Source of the DNA: Prorocentrum cordatum
Taxonomy: Eukaryota > Sar > Dinophyceae > Prorocentrales > Prorocentraceae
Assembly (NCBI GenBank): GCA_963575745.1
Contig: CAUYUJ010018460.1
Span: 132,501 to 157,500, forward strand
Direction: 5' to 3'
DNA: 25,000 bases
Part shown: positions 16,691 through 25,000 of the stretch, in pieces
How the letters are laid out: each line of letters starts with the position of its first letter
How positions within the stretch are numbered: the stretch's first letter is position 1
The notes under the pieces: generated by a model
Told to the model about the DNA's origin: nothing
Seen by the model: the letters and a program-made list of their open reading frames with translations, nothing else
The model's database searches: none
Made by a program: the position numbers and the translations under genes

Positions 16691-16895
16691 GGCGGAGGGG
16701 CCCTCCCCGAGCCCCAGGACCGTCAACAAACCTACTCAGGACAAAAAACCCTCCTCCTCCTCCTCCTCCTCCTCCTCCTCCTCCTCCTCCTCCTCCTCCT
16801 CTTCCCCCTCCTCCTCGACCCGGGGAATGGGTCGAGGGCTCCAACCGTCCCTCTCAGGCAGCCAACGTGCTGATCCAATCAGGACGAACATCTTT
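16691..16895 (+). repeat. Dispersed repeat family C, copy 2, split by (CCT)n
   Basis: Starts GCCCTCC..GAGCCCCAGGACCGTCAACA, is interrupted at 16750-16818 by CCT repeats, and resumes as CCCGGGGAATGGGTCGAG to ATCAGGACGAACATC. The order of words matches the other copies. Confidence 0.65.
16750..16818. repeat. (CCT)n microsatellite inside family C
   Basis: About 18 nearly perfect CCT repeats followed by TTCCCCCTCCTCCTC. Confidence 0.95.
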
Positions 16896-17370
16896 CGCTG
16901 CTTTCGGCCTCGTGGGGCCCTCGCGGCTGTCGCTGCCCCAAGAGTGACCCCAGGCAAGAGTGACCTTTCGTGCGCGGCAAAGGGTGGGCCCTTTGGGAAC
17001 ACCACCGGGCACACCAGCCGCTGATATCGATCGCATCGCATTCAACGATCGTGGGGCCCCTTTTGGGCCCGCACCAAAGGTCACCCCGGCGAAAGAACAC
17101 TCTCACGTGTAGCCGACCGCTCCCCTCGTCATCGCCTTTTGCCGGCCTTCCGCGGGTTTGTCGTCGCCACGGCTGGACTCGCCACCTGACATCCAGCGTA
17201 GAGAAAGCATCGAAACGCTTTGTTCCCAACCCTCCCTTGGTTGGGCTCTCGTCTTGGCTTGAGCAATGGGGTGCCAACGCCCTCCTCCGTCCGCCCTCCT
17301 CCCCCCTCTCGCCTGCCTGCGCCTGCCTGCTTGCATACCTCCTGCCTCGCTGTCCTGCCTGGGGGCGCGC
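16896..17370. other. Unassigned spacer
   Basis: No recognisable gene. Long open frames cross it on both strands but continue into the tandem repeats to the right. Confidence 0.4.
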
Positions 17371-17905
17371 TGGGGGGCTGCGAAATTCGAAAAAGTCGCC
17401 ACTTTCAAGAGCTTCTGGGGGGGGGGGCAGCACAATGGCATCCCACGCAAATCCCCCCAAAACAACTCGCCATATCTGGGGGGCTGCGAAGTGCGAACTG
17501 TCGCCACTTTCGAGGGCTGCTGCGGGAGCCATCGCAGTGGGGCCCCACGCAGATCCAAAGAAGACCTTGCCATCCTTGGGGGGCTGCGAAGTGAGAAGCT
17601 GTCGCCAATTTCGAAGGCTGCTGGTGGAGCAAGCACAGTACAGTGGTGTGCCACGCAGATCCCAAAAAGACCTCGCCATCCCTGGGGGGGCTGCGAAGTG
17701 CGAAACTGAGGCCACAGTGGCCTCAGCTTCGCGCTTCGAAAGTGGCCTGGCCACTTTCGAAGGGTGCCGGGTGGGGGAGCCAGCACAGCGGGGTCCCACG
17801 CAGATCCAAAAAAGACCTCCCCACACCTGGGGGTGGGCTGCGACGTGCGGGGCCGTCGCCACTTTCGAGGACTGCTGGGGGAGCGAGCACAATGGTGTCC
17901 ACACG
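17371..17905. repeat. Minisatellite, unit about 100-107 bp
   Basis: Units begin with TGGGGGGCTGCGAA near 17371, 17477, 17577, 17683 and, after a unit lengthened to about 144 bases, 17828 (TGGGGGTGGGCTGCGACG). Each contains GTCGCCACTTTCGA, GGCTGCTG, CCACGCAGATCC and AAGACCT. The longer unit contains a local inverted repeat, CGAAAGTGGCC..GGCCACTTTCG near 17737-17761. The open frames over this array give near-35-residue repeats in several frames and are not called genes. Confidence 0.9.
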
Positions 17906-18270
17906 CGTGTCAACACTGGGGACCAAACAAGCAACGGCATCGCTCCTGCTTTCCTCGCCACGCTGAGGTGAGGCGCCTGGACTACGTCGGAGCTCCCGGG
18001 GGACCTGGCGTCGACGGTGGGGGGAGCGAAGCACCCGTGCGAGCGGAACATCCGACTCGGGGGAGCTGGCCCGAGGGCGCTCCACGGCGCCATCGGCAGC
18101 TGGAGCCGAAGCCGAAGCCGAAGTGCACAGGGGAAACTCAAGGGGCTCTGGGACACACAAATTCGCCGGCCCAACGGGCCAGGGCGTGCTAAGATCTCCG
18201 GTACCTGGTTAACAGTATTTCTAGTTCGCGCGCGCGGGGCGGCCCCTGGGGGTCCCCGGACGAAGAGTAC
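17906..18270. other. Unassigned spacer
   Basis: No gene recognised. Confidence 0.4.
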
Positions 18271-18314
18271 CCCGGCAAGGTCCCGGCAAGTCCCCGGCAA
18301 GGTCCCGGCAAGGT
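18271..18314. repeat. 11-bp tandem repeat
   Basis: GGTCCCGGCAA repeated about four times with small changes. Confidence 0.85.
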
Positions 18315-19070
18315 CGGGTCAGAGATGCCGGAGTTCTGTTTCGGAGTCCAAGAGGGCTCCAGATCGGTCCAAGAGGGCCCCGAGAAGCTTTCTAGACGGT
18401 CCAAGAGAGGCCCGAGACGGCCAAAGATCGCCCGAAGACGCCCCAGATGGCCCCAAGACAGCCCAAGAGGCCTCCAAGACGCTCCAAGGGCCTTCCAAGA
18501 GGCCTCCGAAGAGGGCCCCAAGTTGCCAAAATCGTTGATTTTCATTGGTTTTTTCTATGTTTTTTTGCGTTCTGGCCTTTTCGCTTCCGGACGCTCCAAG
18601 AGGGCCCAAGAGGCCTTCAAGACTGCTCCAAGACGGCCCACGAGGCTCCCAAGACGGCCCCGGAGCGGCCCAAGAGCGCCCCCCAGACGGCCCAAGTGCT
18701 GCCCAAGGCGGACCAAGAGGCCCCAAGACGGGCCCAAGAGGGGCTCAAGAAGGGAACCGAGAACTGAAAAATCGAGCCCTCCGCCCCAGAAGGCGCCCAG
18801 GACCCCGAAAGAGGCCCCAAGAGACTCTCCAAGACACCCCCAAGACGCCCCAATAAGCTCCCGTGAGGCCCCAAGAGGACCAACAACGTCAGGCCCCAGG
18901 CCCCAAGAGGACCAACAAATACCGCCAAGAGCCCGCCGAAAGCCCCCCAAGAGACCGTCACGAGAGCTCAGGAGGCCCCCTGGAGGCCTCCCGAGTTCTC
19001 CAAGAGGCCTAAAAAGAGGCGCCAAGAGGCCCCAAACGGCCCCACCGAGGCTCCAAGAGGCCACGAACGC
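18315..19070. repeat. Degenerate CCAAGAGG/CCAAGACGG low-complexity array
   Basis: Words such as CCAAGAGGCC and CCCAAGACGGCC recur about every 11-15 bases. A short T-rich island (18533-18590) breaks the pattern. AGGCCCCAAGAGGACCAACA occurs exactly at 18866 and 18898, a 32-base step. The Arg/Pro/Lys-rich frames it yields in all directions are artefacts of composition. Confidence 0.8.
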
Positions 19071-19148
19071 GCAAGCAAACGCCTGCGATGGCACAATACG
19101 GGCCGGCGGAATGAGCGAAGCGATTAAATAAATACACACAAATAACAG

Positions 19149-19229
19149 GATTCCCCATATTTTCCTATATTTTGTGGGTTTTTGTCGTTTCCCCCACTTC
19201 CCATACTTTCCGATATTTTCTGGGGAATC
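19149..19229. repeat. AT-rich inverted/direct repeat
   Basis: GATTCCCCA (19149-19157) and its inverse TGGGGAATC (19221-19229) bound two direct copies of CCCATAYTTTCCKATATTTT, 46 bases apart. AT-rich island in GC-rich DNA; no clear target-site duplication. Confidence 0.55.
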
Positions 19230-19732
19230 GACGATTCATTGTGTCTGTGTGTTTTTTCCCCTCCTGGGAAGCGGAAAGAGAAGGCCCACCCTGCAGGTCT
19301 TGTGGACAGCACATCGTTGAGCGGTGCTCTGGCCTCCCCTCAGCACAAGCTCCCCGGACCAAAAAATCAGCCCCTGCATGGCCTGTACTGGGGGGCGCTA
19401 CGGTCAGAACAGAAGGGGAGATCAAGCCGTGTCGACGAGAACACCCCAGGGAACTCCCAACGACAAAAAACACCCAACCAAACCAAACACAAAACAGCAA
19501 GAAAAGCATGCAGACCTCGAACTCTCGAAGCTTGAAAGCTCGAGTCTGAAGCCCCCCCCCTCAGCAGCAGGGCGTCGAGGGCTCCCCGGACAAGCGGAGC
19601 GCGTCGGAGGACCGGGGCGTCTGCTCGCTTCCCCTGCCTGGCCGCTGCTGCCCGCGCTCTCGTGCGCCAGCGGGGTGCTCCAACGACGCCCGCAGGGGCG
19701 CCAGCGGGGCCCCCTCTCGCGGGGCCCTGGTC
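19230..19732. other. Unassigned spacer
   Basis: No gene recognised; ends in very GC-rich DNA. Confidence 0.4.
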
Positions 19733-19929
19733 TGACGAACCAACAACACACACCCATACCCATAGGGGGATCGGAGAGGGCTATGGGTACGTGTTGTCGG
19801 ATGGGGGTCTCCGCTCGAACGGGAGCGTTCCGCAGGGTCCGACAACCCGCACCCATACCCATAGCCAGTCCTCCTCCCAACGACCCCCTAAGTATGGGTA
19901 TGGGTGCGTGTTGTTCGTTCGTCATGGTC
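19728..19929. mobile_element. MITE-like element with 5-bp target-site duplication TGGTC
   Basis: The element spans 19733-19924 (192 bases). Its left end TGACGAAC(C)AACAACAC and its right end GTGTTGTTCGTTCGTCA are inverted copies, continuing inward as CACCCATACCCATA and TATGGGTATGGGTG, for arms of about 37-41 bases. TGGTC sits immediately outside both ends (19728-19732 and 19925-19929). A second inverted pair lies inside (19778-19801 and 19838-19865), so each half also folds into its own hairpin. No transposase is encoded, so this would be a non-autonomous DNA element. Confidence 0.8.
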
Positions 19930-20769
19930 GGTGGAAGGCCAGAGGAGGGGAGGAAGAATACCACGAAGAGAAGGACGAGGACGGTCGGAGAAGTGAGACA
20001 TACGTAAACGTTCGACGGTCCGCGCGGATGCCTTTGATCCGCGCCGGACTCCCCCCCCCCCTCCCAGGTACGCGGAGCGCGTCAGGGGCGGTGCCGGAGG
20101 CGCCGCTGGGGGGGGGCTCAGAAGCCGATCCAAGAGACCCGCGCGGAGCGCCAAACAGTTTATGTTTATGTGCTGTTTCTCTTCTGCGAGCCGGACTCTT
20201 CGCGATCGCCATGCGTGCAGCCAGCGTGTCGGGCACAGCGGGGGGGCCCCTGCCCCCCATCGCACACGCCGCCTTGGACTCCTCTCCCCCGTCGGCAGGT
20301 TCGCGGGAACCTCTGCAAGCTCCCCGTGGGCCCCGAACCTTTCTGGCAGCAGCGCTCGGCACCAGAAGGTGACGCACCTGTCGATGCAGTCTGCTCGGGG
20401 CCCTCCGGAGCGCGTGAGGTCGTCTTCGCGGAGGCCCACCGGCCGCCTCTGGCCCATCCCATCAGATCCATCTTCCCTTGCCCTCGTCTCCTTTGCCCTC
20501 GTCCTCTCCTTCCTTCTCCCCACTGGGCCTCCCCTTGAAACCTGCATGGGCATCGAGCCCTGTCGGCCTTGTCTGGAGACGTACGCGCTATCCTGCCACC
20601 CCTGGACAAGACCAGCATGCATGAGCCCCTGAGGCGCACGATCAATCCGGACTGAATCAAATGAACGAGCATGTTTTTGCGCTTCAGGAATCCCAGTGCG
20701 CTGGATTGGACAAATTCAATGACCTTTGCCCAACTCATCCTCAAATTCTTCGCAATTGGCCAAGTTAAG
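19930..20769. other. Unassigned spacer
   Basis: Several long overlapping open frames but no recognised domain. Confidence 0.4.
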
Positions 20770-20949
20770 CCCAGCGGCTGGAGAAGAAGACAACCAGAGA
20801 CAGCAAGACCTGGGAACCCTTGGACAGCCGTCAAGAGACCGCAACAACCAGAGCCGGCAAGACCCTGCCGCAAAGAAATCGGAATAACCACGGCCCGCGG
20901 GACCGAGGACCCCAAGGGCCGCCGCCAAGAAATCGGAACAACCGGAGCC

Positions 20950-21008
20950 AGCTCTTCCTCCTCCTGCTGCTGCTGCTCCTCCTCCTCCTCTTCCTCCTCC
21001 TCCTTCTG
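20950..21008. repeat. CTG/CCT trinucleotide tract
   Basis: TCCTCCTGCTGCTGCTGCTC followed by CTC/TCC repeats. Confidence 0.9.
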
Positions 21009-21030
21009 CCAGGAGATGACAGCAACCAAG

Positions 21031-21141
21031 GGTACCTCGGGGCTGTCAAAAAACGACTCAGGATGACAAACCGGTCCAGGGGAATGGGTCGAGACCTTCA
21101 GGGAACGACGTAATGAAACAATCATGACGTCGGGGGTCTGA
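21031..21141 (+). repeat. Dispersed repeat family C, copy 3
   Basis: Matches the family words CTGTCAAAAAACGACTCAGG, ACCGGTCCAGGGGAATGGGT, CCTTCAGGGA and CATGACGTCGGGGGTCTG. Located within the 54-bp array. Confidence 0.65.
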
Positions 21142-21760
21142 GTAATAACCACCCCGACAAGCGAGGCCGTCTAGTAAACACACCCAGAGAAGGAATCGAA
21201 CAGGGCAGGGCTGATTAGGAAACACCCAAAGCCGTGCAATAAACGCCAAGTACAGGGTCCGGGCGGATTTTCTTCCCTTGACCATGGGCGGCCACCGGGG
21301 CATCACAGCATCCAGAGCAGCAGGACCCGGGACTCCGTGGGCCGTCATCCGAAGAAGTAACGGACCAGCCAGTGCCCCCGGGAGGGCGGGCGCCAGAACA
21401 TCACGACCACCAGAGCCAGCGGGATCCAAGGAGGAGGAGGATGAGGCTCATGGGCGGCCGTCAGGAGGTCGCAAGAGGGAGGGGCACAGGGGCCCTGGAC
21501 CCCATGAGCCGCCTCCGGAATGTCGTACAACCGGGGCTGGCTGGACCAGGGTCCCCATGGAGAGCAACCAGGGCACCGCAGCAACCAGGGTCAGCGGGAC
21601 CCAGGATCCCTAGGGAAATCGCATCAACTATAGAGCTAGCGGGACACGAGTGGGACTAAGATGGGTGACGCCACGAGCTCGCAACCTGCGCCAGCGGGAC
21701 TGGGGACCGCATGGGCTGCTTCCAGAACATCTCAACAACCAAGTCTGGAACCGGCCCAAT

Positions 21761-22006
21761 ACATCTGCTCGTGCCTCTGGACTAACGCTTACAATCGAAA
21801 CATGACCACAAGAACGTGGGTCAAGAACATGAGCCGCTTCGCCGAATGCATCCGACTGCCCAAGGCCCCATGGAGATGCACCAAAGAATACCATTCCAGT
21901 GTAGAAGGCACACACGCCAAGAACATGAATGGGTACCCCTCCAAAGCTGGGGCAGTTTTCTTGCTAGCACTCGTGACGGCTGTATGCAGTGTGCTGCCTC
22001 TCGAAG
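21761..22006. other. Unassigned spacer
   Basis: A plus frame (ending at the TAG at 22024-22026) is open here, but no domain is recognised and its first half lies in the tandem array. Confidence 0.35.
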
Positions 22007-22120
22007 TCAGCAGGCCTCAGGGTTAGGCCGGGAGAGGGCGGCCTTGCCCTCCCCCGCCGGGAGGCCGGAGTAGGGCGGCTTGCGGCAGTACACGACCTCG
22101 CCGAACTGCGACATGACCTC
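22007..22120 (-). pseudogene. Coding-like exon fragment (MSQFGEVVYCRKPPYSG)
   Basis: The minus frame reads LRREVMSQFGEVVYCRKPPY then SGLPAGEGKAALSRP and ends in TGA at 22007. Nearly every codon ends in G or C. FGEVVYCRKPP resembles the FGxV segment of RNA-recognition motifs, but the match is short and the frame stops soon after. It may be a relic exon; I do not name a gene. Confidence 0.35.
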
Positions 22121-22306
22121 TCGCCGCAGGGGGGGGGCGGCGGTCCGACGTCGCGAAAAAACTACAACACCCTTCCACTCGGGAGCGGCCAAGAGGGGGG
22201 TGTCCAAGAGGGGGGGGTGCAAATCATGACCGGCGGCATTTGCGCGGCCCAGCGGTGGGGCCAGGGACGTAATGAAATAAGAAGAGGCGCCATGACATGT
22301 GGGGAA

Positions 22307-22330
22307 ATATCATGGCCCACGCCATGATAT
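22307..22330. repeat. Perfect hairpin, 10-bp stem, 4-base loop
   Basis: ATATCATGGC, loop CCAC, GCCATGATAT. Flanked by GGGG on the left and CCCC-rich sequence on the right, so the stem may extend with bulges. Confidence 0.85.
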
Positions 22331-22508
22331 CCACCCCCCCTAGTCATCACCCCCCTCTTTTCCGCCCCCGATCCACGTCGAGGAAGAATACAGCACCATT
22401 CAACGCCGGGAAAACGACTCCACCCGAGATCCACGTCGCGACAACAGCCTTGAGAAAGATCCGGCGTCGACCGGAGCCCTAGGCTGCATCCCTCCGTGGC
22501 CTTTTCCA

Positions 22509-22652
22509 GCCAGTTGGGCGTGCATTAATGGGGGGGCGATCGATGGGGGGGAGAGGGGTGCCCCTTTCGGACCCTTACGGGGCCCTGAAGGGCCCCTTTT
22601 CTGCAACCCTCTCTGCCCCACATGTATCGCCATTACGCGACGCCCAAGCCAG
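22509..22652. mobile_element. MITE-like element with 5-bp target-site duplication GCCAG
   Basis: The element spans 22514-22647 (134 bases). TTGGGCGT at the left end and ACGCCCAA at the right are perfect inverses; further inward TAATGG/CCATTA, CGAT/ATCG and GAGAGGG/CCCTCTC also pair with gaps. The centre holds the hairpin GGGGCCCT-GA-AGGGCCCC. GCCAG lies immediately outside both ends (22509-22513, 22648-22652). No protein is encoded. Confidence 0.72.
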
Positions 22653-22803
22653 ATCGATCTGTGATGTCAGGGGGCCCGAAACCTGGCGAAATCAACCGCT
22701 GTGCAAGAATTGCACGGCCCGGATCTCAACGTGTGGGTCGGGCCGCCTCTTGCCCCAACCAGGTGGGATCCTGCGAAAGCCTGCAGAGTTCGGTGTCGAA
22801 CGC

Positions 22804-22827
22804 CGTCGCTGGAGCGCTCCAGCGACG
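22804..22827. repeat. Perfect 24-bp palindrome
   Basis: CGTCGCTGGAGC directly followed by its exact inverse GCTCCAGCGACG with no spacer. Confidence 0.95.
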
Positions 22828-22904
22828 CCAAACACAGAACAGGCCCAAGAGCCGAACCTCCAAGACGGCCCAAGCGGACCCGAGGGCCCCGCAACCAGCA
22901 GGAG

Positions 22905-22980
22905 GGGAGGAGGAGGAGGAGGAGGAGGAGGAGGAGGAGGAGGAGGAGCAGGAGGAGGAGGATGAGGAGGAGGAGGAAGC
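22905..22980. repeat. (GGA)n microsatellite
   Basis: Plus-strand GGA/GAG repeats with CAG and GAT interruptions. Confidence 0.95.
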
Positions 22981-23103
22981 GAAGGACCTGACATCCAGGC
23001 GCTGCATCTCTTGCCACAGCGGGCGTTTTCGCAAGGCTTCGGGCCCCGGGACCATCACACATCGATCCGGATCTGAACAAGATGGGGCATAGGGTTCCGG
23101 TCG

Positions 23104-23242
23104 AGACCCAAACGTGCGACGTCCTGATAGATTTTTTCCAGGACGGGGCCCCTGGAAATCCCGAGCCATTCCCCGGGACAGGTTTCTCCCCCCGAGTCGC
23201 TTTGTTGACAGTCCCGAGGCCCAGCGAGGGCGCCGGAGGCCG
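23104..23242 (-). repeat. Dispersed repeat family C, copy 4
   Basis: On the minus strand it reads GGGCCTCGGGACTGTCAACA, AGCGACTCGG, CCTGTCCCGGGGAATGG, GATTTCCAGGGGCCCCGTCC, TGGAAAAAATC and GACGTCGCACGTTTGGG in the family order. Confidence 0.75.
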
Positions 23243-23489
23243 AAGTTGGCCAAAAACCTCCCGTCCTGATGTTTTTTTTTCGACGCGAGCACGTCTGGGG
23301 ATGTGGCTGGCGACCTCCCCTGGGAGAAGGCCCGAGGGGACGCGTCGATCCGAGCCCCGTCCGAAGAGCCTGGGCAGTCGGACTCGGAGGCCTCGGATTT
23401 CGAACGATGTTCGAGGAGCTCGGCTTTAGGCCCTAGGCCCGTCCCCAACAACAAAAACCTCCTCGACTCCTTACCCTTGCTAAAACAAA
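23243..23489 (+). other. Acidic coding-like frame, unassigned
   Basis: A plus frame reads GDVAGDLPWEKARGDASIRA then EEPGQSDSEASDFE with mostly GC-ending codons from about 23285 to 23440. It has no recognised domain and no start. It could be an exon remnant or chance. Confidence 0.2.
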
Positions 23490-24250
23490 CACTCCTCCCT
23501 GTCGCACCTTGAAGGTGGTTAGAAGGGCGGGCTGGGTGTTTCGCTCGAGATCTCCTTAACATCAAATGGGCCTGAAACTTGAAATAACTGGAAGCAACTT
23601 CACACATCGAGGGCAAGCCGCTTCCTAAGTGTGGCTCTCGCCATAGCGCCGCGCACATTCGCTACACACAATTGCAAGAGCATCGTGTATTGAGGGCGGG
23701 TCGTTTTCAAATTGTGGCTCTCGCCCTAGCGCCGCGTACATTCGTTTTAAACACTTGCACGAGTTTAACGGATTGAGGGCGGGGGGTTCAATAATCGGGC
23801 TCTCGCCTTAGCGCCATGCGTATTCGTTTAAACAAGATGCAGGAGTTTCACTGATTGAAGCCAATTCTGTTTAAACATGTGGCCCTCCCCTAGCACCGCG
23901 CACGTTCATTTCAACAAATCGAAAGTGTTTCATTGATTTTCATGGTTAACAGAATTGTGTCTTGGAGCGGTTCAGGAGTGTCAGGGCGCAACAGCTGCGT
24001 TAACTCGCAGTGTTGAAATCCCAGGAAGGGCTTCTGGCGATATTCAGGATCGTCAAGATGCAACACTCTGGTTGAATCGTGGAGTTGACTTCCTGAGAGT
24101 GGTGTTTTCACGCTTCTGGTTTTTCGCACGTTTGTCCCCCAACGGGGCACTTCCCTCAGTGGAACCTTGGCAGAGGCCTAAGTATGAAGAGGGGGCTTGA
24201 AGGGAGGGTATGTTCCATCATCCTTGCTCAATCTTGGGTTTACACTTGTC
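23490..24250 (-). repeat. Composite dispersed repeat (family A/B), copy 4, complete
   Basis: On the minus strand it opens next to GGA-type DNA with AAGTGTAAACCCAAGATTGA. It contains GAGGGAAGTGCCCCGTTGGG, then B subunits (GTTGCATCTTGACGATCCTG and GTTGCGCCCTGACACTCCTG), then four A units with steps of 82-83 bases (CTCTCG-type marks at 23635, 23718, 23800, 23883 on plus). It ends in GAGCGAAACACCC..GCCCGCC and GGTGCGACAGGGAGGAGTG. Confidence 0.85.
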
Positions 24251-24254
24251 CTCG

Positions 24255-24530
24255 TCCTCCTCGCTCTCTCCCTCCCTCCCTCCCTCCTCTCCCTCCCTCC
24301 CTCCCTCCCCCTCCCTCCCTCACCTCCTTCCTCTCCTTCCCTCCCTTCCCCCTCCACTCGACAAAAAACACAACGACGACGACGCCGTCATCCCCTTCGC
24401 TGTGTCTCCTCAATCCTCCTCCTCCTCCTCCCCCTCCTCCCTCCTCTCCTCCTCCTCCTCTCCTCCTCCTCCTCCTCCCCTCCTCTCCTCCTCCTCCTCC
24501 CCTCCTCCTCCTCCTCGCCCCCTCCCCCCT
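24255..24530. repeat. (CCCT)n then (TCC)n polypyrimidine tracts
   Basis: 24265-24355 is CTCCC/CCCT-rich; 24411-24530 is TCC/CCT-rich. Between them is ACAAAAAACACAACGACGACG. Confidence 0.9.
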
Positions 24531-24711
24531 GGACTCCGCCCCACGACCCCGCCGAGCCCCGCCCCCGCGAGCGGCGCCCAGAGGGGGGCGGGCCGCCTGC
24601 ACGAACCCCACGCGGCTGTGCGCTTGCGTGATCCCCTGGCGCCCCCCCCCAGGTCGAAGGAGGCGCGCCCGCGGGGGCGAAGGAGAGGCTGCTCAAAAGG
24701 GAAAGGAATGG
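24531..24711. other. GC-rich spacer between inverted pyrimidine and purine tracts
   Basis: No gene recognised. Confidence 0.4.
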
Positions 24712-24850
24712 ACGAGGAGGAGGACGAGGAGGAGGAGGAGGAGGAGGAGGAGGAGGAGGAGGAGGAGGAGGAGGAGGAGGAGGAGGGAGGAGGAGGAGGA
24801 GGAGGAGGAGAGGAGGAGGGAGGAGGAGGAGGAGGAGCAGGAGGGGGGGG
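24712..24850. repeat. (GGA)n microsatellite
   Basis: Plus-strand GAG/GGA repeats ending in a G run. It is the complement of the (TCC)n tract at 24411-24530. Confidence 0.95.
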
Positions 24851-25000
24851 GGGTCTGGCTCCGGACATCTGCTTGGTACCGCTGCTTGCAGCAGTGCGTC
24901 CTGCGGGGGAGGCTCCACCTGCTCGAAAGAGGCGCCCGAAACAGCCAAGATCTACTCCATTGCGGGGGCAGGAGGGCGGGTGCGAGGCCCGCGCCGATCG
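24851..25000. other. Unassigned window end
   Basis: GC-rich; nothing recognised. Confidence 0.4.

Larger units (their letters stand above)
20770..21760. repeat. Degenerate tandem array, unit about 54 bp, interrupted
   Basis: Recurring ordered words AGCGGGACC, GGACCCCATGGGCCGCC, AGAACATCGCAACAACCAGAGCC (the last as AGAACATCGCAAC plus AACCAGAGCC) are found from about 20800 and again from about 21320 to 21750, with units of roughly 45-70 bases. The array is interrupted by a CTG/CTC-rich tract (20953-21008) and a family C repeat (21031-21141). Confidence 0.65.
22651..23070. repeat. Inverted-repeat pair around a GGA tract
   Basis: 22651-22720 (AGATCGATCTGTGATG, GGGGCCCGAA, CGCTGTGCAAGA) is matched, inverted, by 23001-23070 (read on the minus strand GGATCGATGTGTGATG, GGGGCCCGAA, CGCTGTGGCAAGA). 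About 280 bases between them contain the 24-bp palindrome and a GGA tract. Confidence 0.75.

Noticed and set aside
16879-18300. 473-codon minus-strand open frame as a repeat protein
   Set aside because: It is open because the GC-rich 105-bp minisatellite lacks stops; other frames on both strands are also long and no domain is seen.
19149-19229. Third MITE with target-site duplication
   Set aside because: The 9-bp arms are present but no matching flanking duplication was found.

Overview
The window is GC-rich, repeat-dense nuclear DNA from a dinoflagellate. The strongest evidence is at 7931-7973 (minus strand): two tandem copies of the dinoflagellate trans-spliced leader, one nearly perfect and one eroded, directly in front of a retroelement reading frame. 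The general look agrees: GC-rich composition, many (GGA)n/(CCT)n tracts, no compact gene array, and a LINE-type element with a C-terminal RNase H and zinc ribbon. I see no intact host gene, tRNA, rRNA or CRISPR array.

Layout. 1-220: end of a composite dispersed repeat (family A/B, minus). 220-880: pyrimidine-rich low complexity. 1548-1664: (CCT)n. 1667-7975: one dead, near full-length non-LTR retroelement on the minus strand. In its own 5'->3' order it has two spliced leaders, a short 5' leader, ORF1 (zinc finger plus coiled coil), ORF2 with endonuclease (EEP), reverse transcriptase, zinc knuckle, RNase H and C-terminal zinc ribbon, then a 3' UTR. It carries at least three in-frame stops, about four frameshifts and an Asp-to-Asn change in RT motif A. 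7976-8050: (CCT)n again, so the element sits inside a CCT/GGA tract. 8050-12280: unassigned DNA with hairpins, a 95-bp duplication, trinucleotide tracts, an AT-rich foldback and weak exon-like pieces.

12280-15640: two rounds of the same arrangement, [palindromic element]-(GGA)n-[composite A/B repeat]-(GGA)n, separated by a very large alternating polypyrimidine/polypurine block. 15641-15948: 7-bp minisatellite. 16000-17000: an RRM-like exon fragment, a 147-bp insertion with an A7 tail between perfect 25-bp direct repeats, and a family C repeat split by (CCT)n. 17371-17900: minisatellite of about 105 bp. 18275-19070: degenerate CCAAGAGG-type low complexity.

19733-19924 and 22514-22647: two small terminal-inverted-repeat elements, each with a perfect 5-bp target-site duplication (TGGTC and GCCAG). 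20770-21760: degenerate array with a unit of about 54 bp. 22650-23070: inverted-repeat pair around a 24-bp perfect palindrome and a (GGA)n tract. 23104-24250: further family C and A/B copies. 24260-24850: CCCT, TCC and GGA tracts.

The genes do not work together as a pathway; the window is a mobile-element and satellite landscape. The most informative items are the retroelement with tandem relict spliced leaders, the composite repeat family that always abuts GGA tracts, and the two TSD-flanked MITE-like elements.
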